Positions 9,652 to 22,332 are shown, numbered from the stretch's first letter. The stretch is 64,000 bases of DNA from Streptomyces ureilyticus (GCF_011045025.1 NZ_JAAKZX010000010.1:38943-102942), one strand, 5' to 3'. Notes: a model not told the origin generated them from the sequence alone. Program-made: numbers and translations.

Positions 9652-9747
9652 ATGTCTCGCCACGAACCGGAAACCTGACGTCCACCCGGACCAGTAACCG
9701 TGCGCAACCAGGTGCCCGCGCTGCGGAACCTGAGTACTCTCAAGGCC

Positions 9748-10311
9748 ATGAGGCACCCCCACGGCGAAAAGGACGCTGCCGACACCCCGCATTCCGACGT
9801 GTGGCACGGCCGCGCGACCAACCGTGTGCAGTGGCTGCTCGCTCTGGGCGGTGCCGGCTGCATGGCCCTGGGTATCGAGCTGGCCGTCGACTCGGCCTGG
9901 ACGTCTGGCGTCGTGCCGCTCCTCATGTCCGTGGTCGGCTGCATCGCCGGCGGACTCCTGGTCCTCTTCGGCACGCTCGCGTTCGTGCACGTCGCCGTGA
10001 AGGTCGACAAGGAGTGCCTCGAGGTGCGCTGCGGCCACATGGGCCTGCCGCGCCGCCGGATCCCCCTCTCCCACATCACCGGCGCGGACTTCCTGCCCCG
10101 GGTGACCCCGCGGCACTGGGGCGGCTGGGGCTACCGCTGGCGGCCCGAGAAAGGGACCGCCGTAGTCGTACGGCGCGGTGAAGGCCTGGTGCTCAGGCTC
10201 GGCGACGGCCATTCGTTCACGGTCACGGTGGACGACGCGGAGGCGGCCGTACGGGTTATTCGGGCCCGCCTCGCGTCGACGACCTCCACGACTCGGGGCA
10301 CCGCGCTCTGA
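9748..10311 (+). CDS. Small membrane protein with PH-like C-terminal domain
   Basis: The protein has 187 residues from ATG 9748; no good ribosome-binding site is visible, so a leaderless message is possible. Two membrane spans (WLLALGGAGCMALGIELAV; PLLMSVVGCIAGGLLVLFGT) are followed by a soluble domain of beta-strand character (KECLEVRCGHMGLPRRRIPL, GTAVVVRRGEGLVLRLGDG). This layout resembles actinobacterial bPH-type membrane proteins. Function is unknown. It converges on the next gene with a 9-base gap. Confidence 0.7.
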   Translation: MRHPHGEKDAADTPHSDVWHGRATNRVQWLLALGGAGCMALGIELAVDSAWTSGVVPLLMSVVGCIAGGLLVLFGTLAFVHVAVKVDKECLEVRCGHMGLPRRRIPLSHITGADFLPRVTPRHWGGWGYRWRPEKGTAVVVRRGEGLVLRLGDGHSFTVTVDDAEAAVRVIRARLASTTSTTRGTAL

Positions 10312-10320
10312 CGCTGCCCG

Positions 10321-11400
10321 TCAGGGGCCCAGCCGGCTGCTGCGAGTGCGCCGGCCCGCGTCCAGCGTGCTGTCCGGATCCTCGGGCAGGGGGCGCGCCG
10401 TGGCGAGGCCCGCGAGCAGTCCCGCGCCCGCCGTCACCGTGGGGAAGCTCAGCGCGTTGCCGACCGCGGCGATCGCGGCCAGCGCCGTGAGCGCGGCGCC
10501 CGCGGTGAGCGCGACCGGCGTGGGACGCGGCGTGCGCCACAGCGCGTACAGCACCCAGCAGAACACCGCCGCGAGCAGCACCACGCCGACGAGCCCCAGC
10601 TCGGCCGCCTGCTGAAACGGCGCGGAGTACGGCTTGCCGTCTGCCGTCGGCGACTGCGTGATCGTCGGGCTCAGCTCCGGGAACCGTCCCGGTCCGACGC
10701 CAAGGCCCGGCTCCTGGTGGGCCAGGTCGAGCGCGTCGCGCCACAACTGGACCCGCTGCTGGGTGAGCTGGCCCTCCAAGGCGGAGGTCAGGCCGTCCGG
10801 CAGCGCGTTCTCGGCGATGGCCCAGGTCGCTCCGGTCACCAGGCTCGCGGCGACGGCCAGGCCCGCGAGGCCCGGGCCGCGGCGCATGTGGTCGGCAGCG
10901 AGGGAGCACAGCAGTACGCCCGCACAAGCGACGCAGCCCGCCGTCGAGCCCAGGAAGGCCGAGGCCACCGCGATCCCGGCGGCCAGCAGCCGCAGCCCGA
11001 GCCGCAGCGCCGGTGGGCGCGCCGCCCAGGCCGCACAGCACGCGGCCCCCGCGGACAGGGACAGCAGAGCCGCGGTGGATCCGGTCTGCCCGAGCGGCGA
11101 GATGACCTCCGATCCCGGCGCCGTGTTCGGAGCGGCGATCGCGAGGCCAAGACCGGCCAGCGCACCCGCGGCAGGGGCGGCGACCGGCACGTACGAACCA
11201 CACATCCGCCCCGAGGCGTACCCGGCGGCCACGGCGAGCACCGCGAGCAGCACACCCTCGGGCCGGCCACCGTTCACCGACGCGGTGATCACGGACCAGG
11301 TCGCGCAGGTCCCGAGTACCACCACGCCCGCCACGTCCGAAACGGTACGTCTGCCGAGCGCCGGCATCGGCCCGGCCGACGCCATTCCCGTGAACCCCAC
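10321..11400 (-). CDS. O-antigen ligase/Wzy-like polytopic membrane protein
   Basis: The protein has 359 residues if started at GTG 11400, which has GGGGGG six bases upstream; ATG 11385 is the alternative. About ten membrane spans surround one large loop with LAHQEPGLGVGPGRF, the signature-like loop of the O-antigen ligase/polymerase (Wzy_C) superfamily. It probably joins or polymerises lipid-linked glycans on the outer face. No polysaccharide cluster is adjacent and the substrate is unknown. Confidence 0.7.
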   Translation of the reverse strand: MGFTGMASAGPMPALGRRTVSDVAGVVVLGTCATWSVITASVNGGRPEGVLLAVLAVAAGYASGRMCGSYVPVAAPAAGALAGLGLAIAAPNTAPGSEVISPLGQTGSTAALLSLSAGAACCAAWAARPPALRLGLRLLAAGIAVASAFLGSTAGCVACAGVLLCSLAADHMRRGPGLAGLAVAASLVTGATWAIAENALPDGLTSALEGQLTQQRVQLWRDALDLAHQEPGLGVGPGRFPELSPTITQSPTADGKPYSAPFQQAAELGLVGVVLLAAVFCWVLYALWRTPRPTPVALTAGAALTALAAIAAVGNALSFPTVTAGAGLLAGLATARPLPEDPDSTLDAGRRTRSSRLGP

Positions 11401-11591
11401 CCGTCGCCCCCCGAACCATGACGGACCCCGACCGACTGGCCGGATACGGCCGTACGTGAGGGGCTTCGGCACACCGTAACGGGTGGTGCGCCGCTTTGTG
11501 GACGAGTTGCGCAGAAACGATGCAGCTGTCGGGTGGAGCAGCCTGGCCAGGGGCGGACGGACCGCGCTGTCGGTGGCCAGGTCACGCGCCG

Positions 11592-11603
11592 TACACTCCC
11601 CGA
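11592..11603 (+). promoter_or_regulatory. Candidate -10 for a leaderless lnt message
   Basis: TACACT at 11592-11597 lies seven bases before GTG 11604, so transcription would begin at or next to the start codon. No ribosome-binding site is present, which fits. The -35 (TGTCGG) is weak. Confidence 0.4.
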
Positions 11604-13217
11604 GTGACCGCCACAGCAACATCCGTAGACCAGCCGGAACAGCTCGGACCGCAGGACCGGCCCGCATCGCGCGGGGCACGGCTGGTCCAGCGGTTCGGTC
11701 CGGCCGTCGTCGCGGCGCTCTCCGGAGTGCTCCTCTACGTCAGCTTTCCGCCGCGCACCCTGTGGTGGCTCGCCCTGCCGGCCTTCGCGGTCTTCGGCTG
11801 GTGCCTGCGCGGCCGAACCTGGAAGGCGGGCCTGCGGCTCGGCTACCTCTTCGGCCTCGGCTTCCTGCTGCCCCTCCTCGTATGGACCGGGGTGGAAGTC
11901 GGGCCCGGGCCGTGGCTGGCCCTCGCCTTCATCGAGGCGGTGTTCATCGCGCTCGTCGGCGCCGGCATCGCGGCGGTGTCGAAACTGCCCGGCTGGCCCC
12001 TGTGGGCGGCCGCCCTGTGGACCGCCGGCGAGGCGGCACGTGCGCGTGTGCCGTTCGGCGGCTTCCCCTGGGGCAAGATCGCCTTCGGCCAGGCGGACGG
12101 GATCTTTCTGCCGCTCGCCGCGGTGGGCGGCACTCCAGTGCTCGGCTTCGCGGTCGTCCTGTGCGGCTTCGGGCTGTACGAGGTCGTCCGCCAGGTCATC
12201 GAAGTCAGGCGCACTCATGTCGTACGACGTGGGGCCGCCGCCGCGGCACTGCTCAGCTTCGTACTCCCCGTAGTGGGCGCTTTCGCCGCTCCGCCCCTGG
12301 TCAGCGACAAGGCGGAGGTCGGCACCGCGACCGTCGCCGTCATCCAGGGCAACGTCCCGCGCGCGGGCCTCGACTTCAACTCCCAGCGGCGCGCCGTGCT
12401 CGACTACCACGCCCGGGAGACCGAGCGCCTGGCCGCGCAGGTCAAGGCGGGCAAGGTCCCTCAGCCGGACTTCGTACTGTGGCCGGAGAACTCCTCCGAC
12501 ATCGACCCGTTCAGCAACCCCGACGCCCGCGATGTGATCGATTCGGCTGTCAAGGCGATCGGCGCGCCCGTCTCGGTCGGTGGCGTCGTCGCGAAGAACG
12601 GCAAGCTCTACAACGAGCAGATCCTCTGGGAGCCCGACAAGGGACCTGGCGACACCTACGACAAGCGGCAGGTCCAGCCGTTCGGCGAGTACCTCCCGCT
12701 GCGCTCGCTCGTCGGCGCCATCAACGAGGACTGGACATCCATGGTGCGCCAGAACTTCAGCCGGGGCAGCGAGCCAGGCGTGTTCACCATGGCGGGCACC
12801 AAGGTGGGACTGGCGACCTGCTACGAGGCCGCCTTCGACTGGGCCGTGCGCGACACGGTCACCGACGGCGCCCAGATGATCTCCGTACCGAGCAACAATG
12901 CCACGTTCGGCCGCAGCGAGATGACCTACCAGCAGCTCGCCATGTCCCGGGTTCGCGCCGTCGAGCACAGCCGGACGGTCACCGTCCCGGTCACCAGCGG
13001 CGTCAGCGCCGTGATCATGCCCGACGGAAAGATCACGCAGAAGACGGGCATGTTCGTGGCGGACTCGCTGGTCCAGGAGGTGCCGCTGCGCTCCTCCCAG
13101 ACCCCGGCCACGCGTCTCGGTGAGCTTCCCGAGCTGGCCCTCGTACTGGTCGCGGTCGGCGGGCTCGGTTGGGTGGTGACGGCGCGGGTGCGCGGTCGAC
13201 GCTCCGGTGACGTGTAG
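11604..13217 (+). CDS. lnt: Apolipoprotein N-acyltransferase
   Basis: The protein has 537 residues and adds the third acyl chain to the N-terminal cysteine of lipoproteins in the membrane. Six or so N-terminal spans (AALSGVLLYVSFPPRTLWWLALPAF onward) precede a nitrilase-fold domain with the catalytic triad Glu295 (WPENSSD), Lys354 (YDKRQVQPFGEYLP) and Cys406 (ATCYEAAF). A last span near the C-terminus (LALVLVAVGGLGWVV) re-anchors the protein. GTG 11604 is favoured because residues match family N-termini from there. All catalytic residues are intact. Confidence 0.93.
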   Translation: MTATATSVDQPEQLGPQDRPASRGARLVQRFGPAVVAALSGVLLYVSFPPRTLWWLALPAFAVFGWCLRGRTWKAGLRLGYLFGLGFLLPLLVWTGVEVGPGPWLALAFIEAVFIALVGAGIAAVSKLPGWPLWAAALWTAGEAARARVPFGGFPWGKIAFGQADGIFLPLAAVGGTPVLGFAVVLCGFGLYEVVRQVIEVRRTHVVRRGAAAAALLSFVLPVVGAFAAPPLVSDKAEVGTATVAVIQGNVPRAGLDFNSQRRAVLDYHARETERLAAQVKAGKVPQPDFVLWPENSSDIDPFSNPDARDVIDSAVKAIGAPVSVGGVVAKNGKLYNEQILWEPDKGPGDTYDKRQVQPFGEYLPLRSLVGAINEDWTSMVRQNFSRGSEPGVFTMAGTKVGLATCYEAAFDWAVRDTVTDGAQMISVPSNNATFGRSEMTYQQLAMSRVRAVEHSRTVTVPVTSGVSAVIMPDGKITQKTGMFVADSLVQEVPLRSSQTPATRLGELPELALVLVAVGGLGWVVTARVRGRRSGDV

Positions 13218-13284
13218 CCGTACGCCGGTCGTACGCGCCTCGTCAGCGCCGCAGTTGACGGACCCGGGCCGTTAGGGTCGCTCC

Positions 13285-13758
13285 ATGGCTACTCCTGACT
13301 TCATCACCGCCATCCGGGCAACCGCCGGCCAGCAGCTCCTCTGGCTTCCCGGAGTCACCGCCATCGTCCTCGACGACGAGGACAGAGTGCTGCTGGGACG
13401 TCGCTCCGACACCCGCAGGTGGTCGGTGATCGGCGGCATCCCGGATCCCGGCGAGCAGCCGGCGGCCTGTGCGGTACGGGAGGTCTACGAGGAGACGGCG
13501 GTGCGCTGCGTCGCCGAGCGGGTCGTCCTGGTGCAGGCCCTGGAGCCGCTCACCTACGAGAACGGTGACATCTGTCAGTTCATGGACATCACCTTCCGCT
13601 GCCGGGCCGTCGGCGGCGAGGCACGCGTCAACGACGACGAGTCGCTGGAGGTCGGCTGGTTCCCGGTCGACGCCCTGCCGGAGCTGAATGAGCACGGACT
13701 GTTCCGGATCAAGCAGGCACTGTCCGAGGAACCCACATGGTTCCACCCCATGACCTGA
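13285..13758 (+). CDS. Nudix hydrolase
   Basis: The protein has 157 residues with a complete Nudix box GIPDPGEQPAACAVREVYEETAV split as G-x5-E-x7-REVYEET-x-V. It hydrolyses a nucleoside diphosphate linked to another moiety using Mg2+; the substrate is not predictable. TAGGGT ends six bases before the ATG, suggesting a leaderless message. Confidence 0.88.
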   Translation: MATPDFITAIRATAGQQLLWLPGVTAIVLDDEDRVLLGRRSDTRRWSVIGGIPDPGEQPAACAVREVYEETAVRCVAERVVLVQALEPLTYENGDICQFMDITFRCRAVGGEARVNDDESLEVGWFPVDALPELNEHGLFRIKQALSEEPTWFHPMT

Positions 13759-13818
13759 GGGCGAAGTGTGGGTGATGACCACATCGGTCGGGGCGTGGCT
13801 GCTGCCTAGGGTCGGGGC

Positions 13819-14619
13819 ATGACCGCGCCCAGCGCCCTCGCAGGCCCCCACGCCCCGTCCCTCGACCTCGGCGGCCGCACCGCCCTCGTCACCGGCGCCG
13901 CAGGCGGCATCGGCCGCGCGTGCGCACTGCGGCTCGCCGCGGCGGGGGCCAAAGTGCGGGCGGTCGACCGGGAGGCCGGGGGCCTGGAAACGCTCGGCGA
14001 ACAGGCCCGGGGCCTCGCGGGCACCGTCGAACCAGACGTCCTCGACCTCACCGACCTGGACGCCACGGAGTCCGCAGCCGCGGGCACCGATGTCCTCGTC
14101 AACAACGCCGGGTTGCAACTGGTGCGCCCGATCGAGGAGTTCCCGCCCGACACCTTCCACACCATGCTGACCGTGATGCTGGAGGCCCCCTTCCGGCTCA
14201 TCCGCGGGGCACTGCCTCACATGTACGGGCAGGGGTGGGGCCGCATCCTCAATGTGTCGTCGGTCCATGGGCTGCGCGCCTCTGCTTTCAAGGCGGCGTA
14301 TGTGGCAGCGAAACATGGACTGGAGGGCCTCTCCAAAACCGCTGCCCTGGAAGGCGCCCCCCATGGCGTCACCTCGAACTGTGTGAACCCCGCCTATGTG
14401 CGCACCCCACTGGTCGAGAAGCAGCTATCCGACCAGGCCGCGGCCCACGGGATCCCCGAGGAGCGGGTGCTGACCGAGATCCTGTTGCGGGACAGCGCCA
14501 TCAAGCGGCTCATCGAACCGGAGGAGGTCGCCGAGGCGGTCGCGTACCTGTGCAGTCCGCAGGCCTCCTTCGTCACCGGGACCTCACTCGTCCTCGACGG
14601 TGGCTGGGCCGCGCACTGA
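13819..14619 (+). CDS. 3-hydroxybutyrate dehydrogenase (SDR)
   Basis: The protein has 266 residues of the short-chain dehydrogenase family. It has the NAD-binding motif TGAAGGIG, NNAG, catalytic Ser in NVSSVHGL and YxxxK (YVAAKHG). The segments VHGLRASAFKAAYVAAKHG and NPAYVRTPLVEKQ are hallmarks of BdhA, which oxidises (R)-3-hydroxybutyrate to acetoacetate. It is followed by a PucR-type regulator and a converging MHS transporter, plausibly a small uptake, oxidation and control unit. TAGGGT lies six bases before the ATG, as for the Nudix gene. Confidence 0.85.
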   Translation: MTAPSALAGPHAPSLDLGGRTALVTGAAGGIGRACALRLAAAGAKVRAVDREAGGLETLGEQARGLAGTVEPDVLDLTDLDATESAAAGTDVLVNNAGLQLVRPIEEFPPDTFHTMLTVMLEAPFRLIRGALPHMYGQGWGRILNVSSVHGLRASAFKAAYVAAKHGLEGLSKTAALEGAPHGVTSNCVNPAYVRTPLVEKQLSDQAAAHGIPEERVLTEILLRDSAIKRLIEPEEVAEAVAYLCSPQASFVTGTSLVLDGGWAAH

Positions 14620-14677
14620 GCGTGAGTTGTCCACAGGGCTGGTCGGGCTGTCGGTGCGGTGAGTAATCCTGGTGGAC

Positions 14678-16603
14678 ATGTCTCGCGATCAATTGCAGTC
14701 CGCAGGGCGCTCCGAGGCGAGTGCCGAGGCGCCGTTCCTGGAGCTGCTGGCCCGGGGCGCGTCCGCCGACGCGTACGAGCAGCCGGTGCTGCTCGCGCGT
14801 GCCGACGGACTGCCGCCCGAGCGGGTCGCCGCTCTGGAGCATGCCAAGGTGCTCGCGCTGCGCGTGCGCTCCGAGATGGAGGGACGCCGCCGACGCGAGG
14901 CCGAACTGTCCGCGCTCTTCGAGACGGCCCACGACCTGGCGGGACTGCGCGATCTCGACGCCGTGCTGCAGGCGATCGTGCAGCGCGCCCGGTCGTTGCT
15001 GAGTACGGACGTCGCGTACCTCAGCCTGAACGACCCGGCCGAGGGCGACACGTACATGCGGGTCACAGAGGGCTCGGTGGCGGCGCGCTTCCAGCAGTTG
15101 CGGCTCGGCATGGGGGAGGGGCTCGGCGGGCTCGTCGCCCAGACGGCCCGCCCCTATGTCACCGACGACTACTTCAAGGACGACCGTTTCCAGCACACGT
15201 CGACCATCGACGCGGGTGTACGGGACGAGGGGCTGGTGGCGATCCTCGGTGTGCCGCTGACGCTCGGCCCGCATGTCATCGGCGTGCTCTTCGCGGCCGA
15301 CCGCCGTGCGCGGGTCTTCGAGCGGGAGCAGATCGCGCTGCTCGGATCGTTCGCCGCCCTGGCGGCCGCCGCCATCGACACCGCGAACCTGCTCACCGAG
15401 ACCCGTGAAGCACTCGGGGATCTGGAGCGGGCCAACGAGATCATCCGGGATCGCAGCGGGGTGATCGAGCGTGCCTCGGACGTGCACGACCGGCTCGCCG
15501 AGCTCGTCCTGCGCGGCGGCGGGGTCCACGACGTGGCGGCCGCGGTCTCCCAAGTCCTCGACGGCACTGTGGAGTTCGTCGAGGCGGGCGCCGCACCCGG
15601 TGATGCCCTCGAGGTATCACGCGCCGAAGGACACGCAGTCCGGCACGGTGACGACTGGGTCGCGGCCGTCGCCGCCGGCGGTGAACTGCTTGGGGCGCTG
15701 CTGCTGCACGGCCATCCCGGGCTCGACCCCGTCGACCAGCGCACCCTGGAGCGGGCCGCCATGGTCACCTCGCTCCTGCTGCTGGCCCGCCGCTCGGCCG
15801 CCGAGGCCGAACAACGCGTCCGCGGCGAGTTGCTGGACGACCTGCTCGACGCGCGCGACCGCGATCCCCGGCTGCTGCGCGAGCGTGCCGCCCGGCTGGA
15901 CGCCGACCTCGACGCCACCCACGTGGTGCTGGCCGCTCGTCTCGACTCCACAGCCGCCGACGCCGACCACGAGGCCGCCGCCCGCCGCAGGCTGTGGTCC
16001 GCCGCGTCGCACCTCGCCGCCACCCGGCACGGCCTTGCCGCCGCCCGCGACGGTGGCACAGTCCTGCTCCTGCCCCTGCGCCCCGGTGACACCGCGACGG
16101 ACCTGGCCCGCCGCACGGCCGGAGACCTGGGCACCGCCGTCTCCGAGGCGGTCACCGTCGGTGCCTCCGCGCCCGTCGAGAACCTCACCGCCCATCCGGA
16201 CAGCGTGGCCGAGGCCTACGCGGAAGGGCAGCGATGCCGCGACGCGCTGCGACTGCTCGGCCGGGCCGGGGACGGCGCCGCCGCCGAGGACTTCGGGTTC
16301 CTGGGACTCCTCCTCGCCGGGAGCAGGGACATCTCTGGATTCGTCGAGCGCACCATCGGCCAGGTCGTGACGTACGACGCGAAACGCGGCACCAATCTCC
16401 TGCGCACCCTCGACGCGTACTTCGCGTGCGGCAGGAGCCCGGCGCGCACGAGCGACGAGCTCCACGTCCACGTCAACACGGTCGCGCAGCGCCTGGAGCG
16501 GGTGGGCCGGCTGCTCGGACCCGACTGGCATAGCCCGGCCAGGGCCCTGGAGATCCAACTCGCCGTACGGCTGCACCGGTTGTCGTCCACGGCGCGACAT
16601 TGA
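14678..16603 (+). CDS. GAF-domain PucR-type helix-turn-helix regulator
   Basis: The protein has 641 residues from ATG 14678, with GGTGGA just upstream; GTG 14672 is possible. A helical stretch (VAALEHAKVLALRVRSEMEG) leads into a GAF domain at about 85-250 (LRDLDAVLQAIVQRARSLLS, AILGVPLTLGPHVIGVLFAAD), then a coiled segment and a middle domain. The C-terminal PucR HTH is LDAYFACGRSPARTSDELHV with HVNTVAQRLERVG. GAF domains bind small ligands. Position behind bdhA and facing the MHS transporter suggests control of 3-hydroxybutyrate or another short acid; this is inferred. Confidence 0.88.
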   Translation: MSRDQLQSAGRSEASAEAPFLELLARGASADAYEQPVLLARADGLPPERVAALEHAKVLALRVRSEMEGRRRREAELSALFETAHDLAGLRDLDAVLQAIVQRARSLLSTDVAYLSLNDPAEGDTYMRVTEGSVAARFQQLRLGMGEGLGGLVAQTARPYVTDDYFKDDRFQHTSTIDAGVRDEGLVAILGVPLTLGPHVIGVLFAADRRARVFEREQIALLGSFAALAAAAIDTANLLTETREALGDLERANEIIRDRSGVIERASDVHDRLAELVLRGGGVHDVAAAVSQVLDGTVEFVEAGAAPGDALEVSRAEGHAVRHGDDWVAAVAAGGELLGALLLHGHPGLDPVDQRTLERAAMVTSLLLLARRSAAEAEQRVRGELLDDLLDARDRDPRLLRERAARLDADLDATHVVLAARLDSTAADADHEAAARRRLWSAASHLAATRHGLAAARDGGTVLLLPLRPGDTATDLARRTAGDLGTAVSEAVTVGASAPVENLTAHPDSVAEAYAEGQRCRDALRLLGRAGDGAAAEDFGFLGLLLAGSRDISGFVERTIGQVVTYDAKRGTNLLRTLDAYFACGRSPARTSDELHVHVNTVAQRLERVGRLLGPDWHSPARALEIQLAVRLHRLSSTARH

Positions 16604-16631
16604 CCCCCGTACGCGCGGGCGCACGGGGGTC
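16602..16631. terminator. Bidirectional hairpin terminator
   Basis: A 9-bp perfect stem (GACCCCCGT / ACGGGGGTC) with a 12-base loop lies between the converging regulator and transporter genes. There is no T-run, as usual in streptomycetes. Confidence 0.7.
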
Positions 16632-16661
16632 GGTCTCGGGGAAGCGCGCCGTGAAACCGTC

Positions 16662-18062
16662 TCAGAGGGGACGGGCGTCAGCGGCGCGGGCCGACGTCGT
16701 CGCGGGCTCCGCGTCCTCCTGGCCGTCCTGACCCTCCCATTCCGCGAGGTCACGGTGCCGGGTCTCCTTCGCCACCCCCACCGCGATCAGTGTCAATACG
16801 GCCGCACCGATCACGTACAGGGCGATCGGAGTGGAGCTGTCGTAGTCGGCCAGCAGTGCGGTCGCGATGAGCGGCGCGGGCGCGCCCGCCGCGACGGACG
16901 AGAACTGTGCGCCGATCGAAGCGCCCGAGTAGCGCATACGGGTCGCGAACATCTCCGAGAAGAAGGCGGCCTGCGGTGCGTACATGGCCCCGTGCAGGAC
17001 CAGGCCCACGGTCACGGCGAGGATCAGGTTCCCGAAGCTCCCGGTGTCGATGAGCGAGAAGAACGGGAACATCCACAGGCCGACTCCGGCGGCGCCCAGC
17101 AGATACACGGGCCGACGGCCGACGCGGTCCGACAGGGCGCCCCAGGCCGGGATGACGGCGAAGTGCACGGCGGAGGCGATGAGCACGGCGTTCAGCGCGG
17201 TCTGCTTGGAGAGACCGGCCGATGTGGTGGCGTACACGAGGATGAAGGCGGTGATCACGTAGTAGCTGATGTTCTCGGCCATACGCGCGCCCATCGCGAT
17301 CAGGACGTCGCGCCAGTGGTGCCGCAGCACGGACACGAGCGGGAGCTTCTCGGCGGGTCCGTCCTGGGCCGCCTTGCGTGTCTCGGCCTGCGCGAGGGCC
17401 GCCTTGAAGACGGGCGATTCATCGACAGACAGACGAATCCACAAACCGACGATCACCAGCACGCCCGACAGCAGGAACGGAATACGCCAGCCCCAGGACA
17501 TGAAGGCGGCGTCCGAGAGGACCGCGGTCAGCAGCGAGAGCACACCCGTCGCCAGCAACTGCCCGGCGGGCGCCCCGGTCTGCGGCCACGAAGCCCAGAA
17601 CCCGCGCCGCCGCGCGTCCCCGTGCTCCGACACCAGCAGCACGGCGCCTCCCCATTCGCCGCCCAGCGCGAAGCCCTGCACCAGGCGGAGCACGGTGAGC
17701 AGCACCGGGGCCGCAGTACCGATGGTCGCGTGCGTGGGCAGCAGTCCGATCGCGAAGGTCGCCCCGCCCATCAGCAGCAGACTCAGCACCAGCAGCTTCT
17801 TGCGCCCGAGCCGGTCGCCGTAGTGCCCGAAGACCAGCGCCCCGAGAGGCCGGGCCGCGAATCCCACCGCGTACGTGAGGAACGAGAGCAGCGTGCCGAC
17901 GAGCGGGTCGGAGCCCGGGAAGAACAGCTTGTTGAAGACGAGCGCGGCGGCGGATCCGTAGAGGAAGAAGTCGTACCACTCGATCGTGGTGCCGATGAGG
18001 CTCGCGGCGACGATCCGGCGGAGGTTCGAGGGTGGCGGGGGAGCGGTTGCTGCGGATGCCAT
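16662..18062 (-). CDS. MHS-family MFS transporter (metabolite:H+ symporter)
   Basis: The protein has 466 residues from ATG 18062, with GGAAG nine bases upstream. It has about twelve spans. The signature GTTIEWYDFFLYGSAAALVF, the loop GHYGDRLGRKKLL and GGEWGGAVLL place it in the metabolite:H+ symporter group (shikimate, alpha-ketoglutarate and proline carriers). It probably takes up a small carboxylate. Convergence with a 3-hydroxybutyrate dehydrogenase and its regulator makes a hydroxy- or keto-acid a reasonable guess. Confidence 0.88.
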   Translation of the reverse strand: MASAATAPPPPSNLRRIVAASLIGTTIEWYDFFLYGSAAALVFNKLFFPGSDPLVGTLLSFLTYAVGFAARPLGALVFGHYGDRLGRKKLLVLSLLLMGGATFAIGLLPTHATIGTAAPVLLTVLRLVQGFALGGEWGGAVLLVSEHGDARRRGFWASWPQTGAPAGQLLATGVLSLLTAVLSDAAFMSWGWRIPFLLSGVLVIVGLWIRLSVDESPVFKAALAQAETRKAAQDGPAEKLPLVSVLRHHWRDVLIAMGARMAENISYYVITAFILVYATTSAGLSKQTALNAVLIASAVHFAVIPAWGALSDRVGRRPVYLLGAAGVGLWMFPFFSLIDTGSFGNLILAVTVGLVLHGAMYAPQAAFFSEMFATRMRYSGASIGAQFSSVAAGAPAPLIATALLADYDSSTPIALYVIGAAVLTLIAVGVAKETRHRDLAEWEGQDGQEDAEPATTSARAADARPL

Positions 18063-18222
18063 GAACACCACTTCCAGGCGGGCGGGGACGCTTACTTGTC
18101 GGCACAACCTAGGAAGGCGCACGTCCATGTCACATGTGGGGGGACAACATAGTTTTTGGCGACAGTGTGCGGCTGCTCACCATGAGCCTGAGGGCGGGGA
18201 CCAGCTGAGACCCCGAGTGTGA

Positions 18223-20997
<2,775 letters not shown>

Positions 20998-21066
20998 GCT
21001 GGGGTACACGAGTCCTTCGTCTGACTCGCAGTACCGGGGGCCTACGAGCGTGACCGCAGCAGGGTC

Positions 21067-22332
21067 TCAGTCCCGCCCCGCCCCCCGGTAAAGATCCAGC
21101 TCCCCTTCCAGTTCGACGGCCAGCACCGTGGCCTGGTCATCCAGGTCGGCCGCAGCTGGCGCGTCGATCCAAGTCACGCCCGGAACCGCGTCCAGTCCGC
21201 CGGTGACATGGTGGCCCAGTTCGGTGCCCGTACCCAGGACCGTGGCCCGCAGGACGCGGTTGCGCAGTCCGCGTACGGAGACGGTCTCTCGCGGTGCGTC
21301 GAAACACACCAGGTACAGCGTGCGCCGGTCGGCCGACAGCGTGCTGGGACCGTAGTGGTGCCCGGCGGGCAGCCCGGCGACTGTGCCGTACACGGCGTCG
21401 GCGTGCCGAGCGATCCACGCGCCGAGGCCCTCCAGGCGTTCGACCTGCTCCTCGGGGATCGTGCCGTCTTCCTGAGGCCCTGCGCCGAGCAGCAGATTGC
21501 CGCCCATGCCGATCGTCTCCGCGAAGTAACGCACCAACTGGCGCACCGACTTGAAGTCGCGGTCCTGCGGCCTGTAGCTCCACGAGTCGTTGATCGTCAG
21601 GCACAGCTCCCATGGACCCTCCGGCGCCTGGAGCGGGGCACCCTGTTCCGGAGTGGCGTAGTCGCCGTAGCCGAGCATGCGGCCGTTGAGGATGGTGTCC
21701 GGGTTGCTGGAGAGGATGAGATCGGCCAGCTCCCGCATCCGCCACTGCTCCTCCGTGCGCTCCCACTCGCCGTCGAACCAGAGGATGTCGGGACGGAAGC
21801 GCTCGACGAGTTCGCGGACCTGGCCGTCGCGGTAGGTGAGGTAGCGCGCCCAGGTCTGAGGGTCCTCCTTGCCGGGCCCGGCGTGCGAGTAGGCGTTGGC
21901 GGGCACAAGGTGCGGTCCCGGGTGCCGCTCGCTCGCGTAGTCCGGGTGGTTCCAGTCGGAGTGCGAGTAGTAGAGGCCGACCTTCAGGTCCCGGGCGCGC
22001 AGCGCGTCTACGAAGCCGGTGACGAGGTCTCGTCCTGCCGGAGTGTCGCGGACGACGTCGAGATTGCGGTGGTCGGTGTCCCACAGGGCGACGCCGTCGT
22101 GGTGCCGGGTGGTGAGCACCGCATACTTCGCGCCGACGCGCGCGAACAGCTCGGCCCAGGCGTCCGGGTCGAAGCGCGACGCGGTGAAGCCGTCGAGCTG
22201 TTTCATGTACTGCTCGTGCGTCATCTCGCCCGTGTAGAAGGACCAGGACTCGGCAGCGCCGCCCACGGCGTAGATGCCGTAGTGGATGAAGACGCCCAGC
22301 TTGGCGTCGGGAAACCAGGGTTGCATCGGCAT
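21067..22332 (-). CDS. Alpha-L-fucosidase (GH29), cytoplasmic
   Basis: The protein has 421 residues. The GH29 barrel is clear: WFPDAKLGVFIHYGIYAVGG, LTTRHHDGVALWDT, VGLYYSHSDWNHPDY. The nucleophile Asp187 is in ILWFDGEW. A C-terminal beta-domain has the NLLLGAGPQEDG segment before it. No signal peptide is present, so it removes fucose from imported oligosaccharides inside the cell. No transporter or fucose catabolic gene is adjacent. Confidence 0.9.
   Translation of the reverse strand: MPMQPWFPDAKLGVFIHYGIYAVGGAAESWSFYTGEMTHEQYMKQLDGFTASRFDPDAWAELFARVGAKYAVLTTRHHDGVALWDTDHRNLDVVRDTPAGRDLVTGFVDALRARDLKVGLYYSHSDWNHPDYASERHPGPHLVPANAYSHAGPGKEDPQTWARYLTYRDGQVRELVERFRPDILWFDGEWERTEEQWRMRELADLILSSNPDTILNGRMLGYGDYATPEQGAPLQAPEGPWELCLTINDSWSYRPQDRDFKSVRQLVRYFAETIGMGGNLLLGAGPQEDGTIPEEQVERLEGLGAWIARHADAVYGTVAGLPAGHHYGPSTLSADRRTLYLVCFDAPRETVSVRGLRNRVLRATVLGTGTELGHHVTGGLDAVPGVTWIDAPAAADLDDQATVLAVELEGELDLYRGAGRD

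Noticed and set aside
8809..10212. Upstream extension of the glycosyltransferase frame
   Set aside because: It runs antisense through the racemase and the next gene; family homology begins at the first membrane span after GTG 8808.
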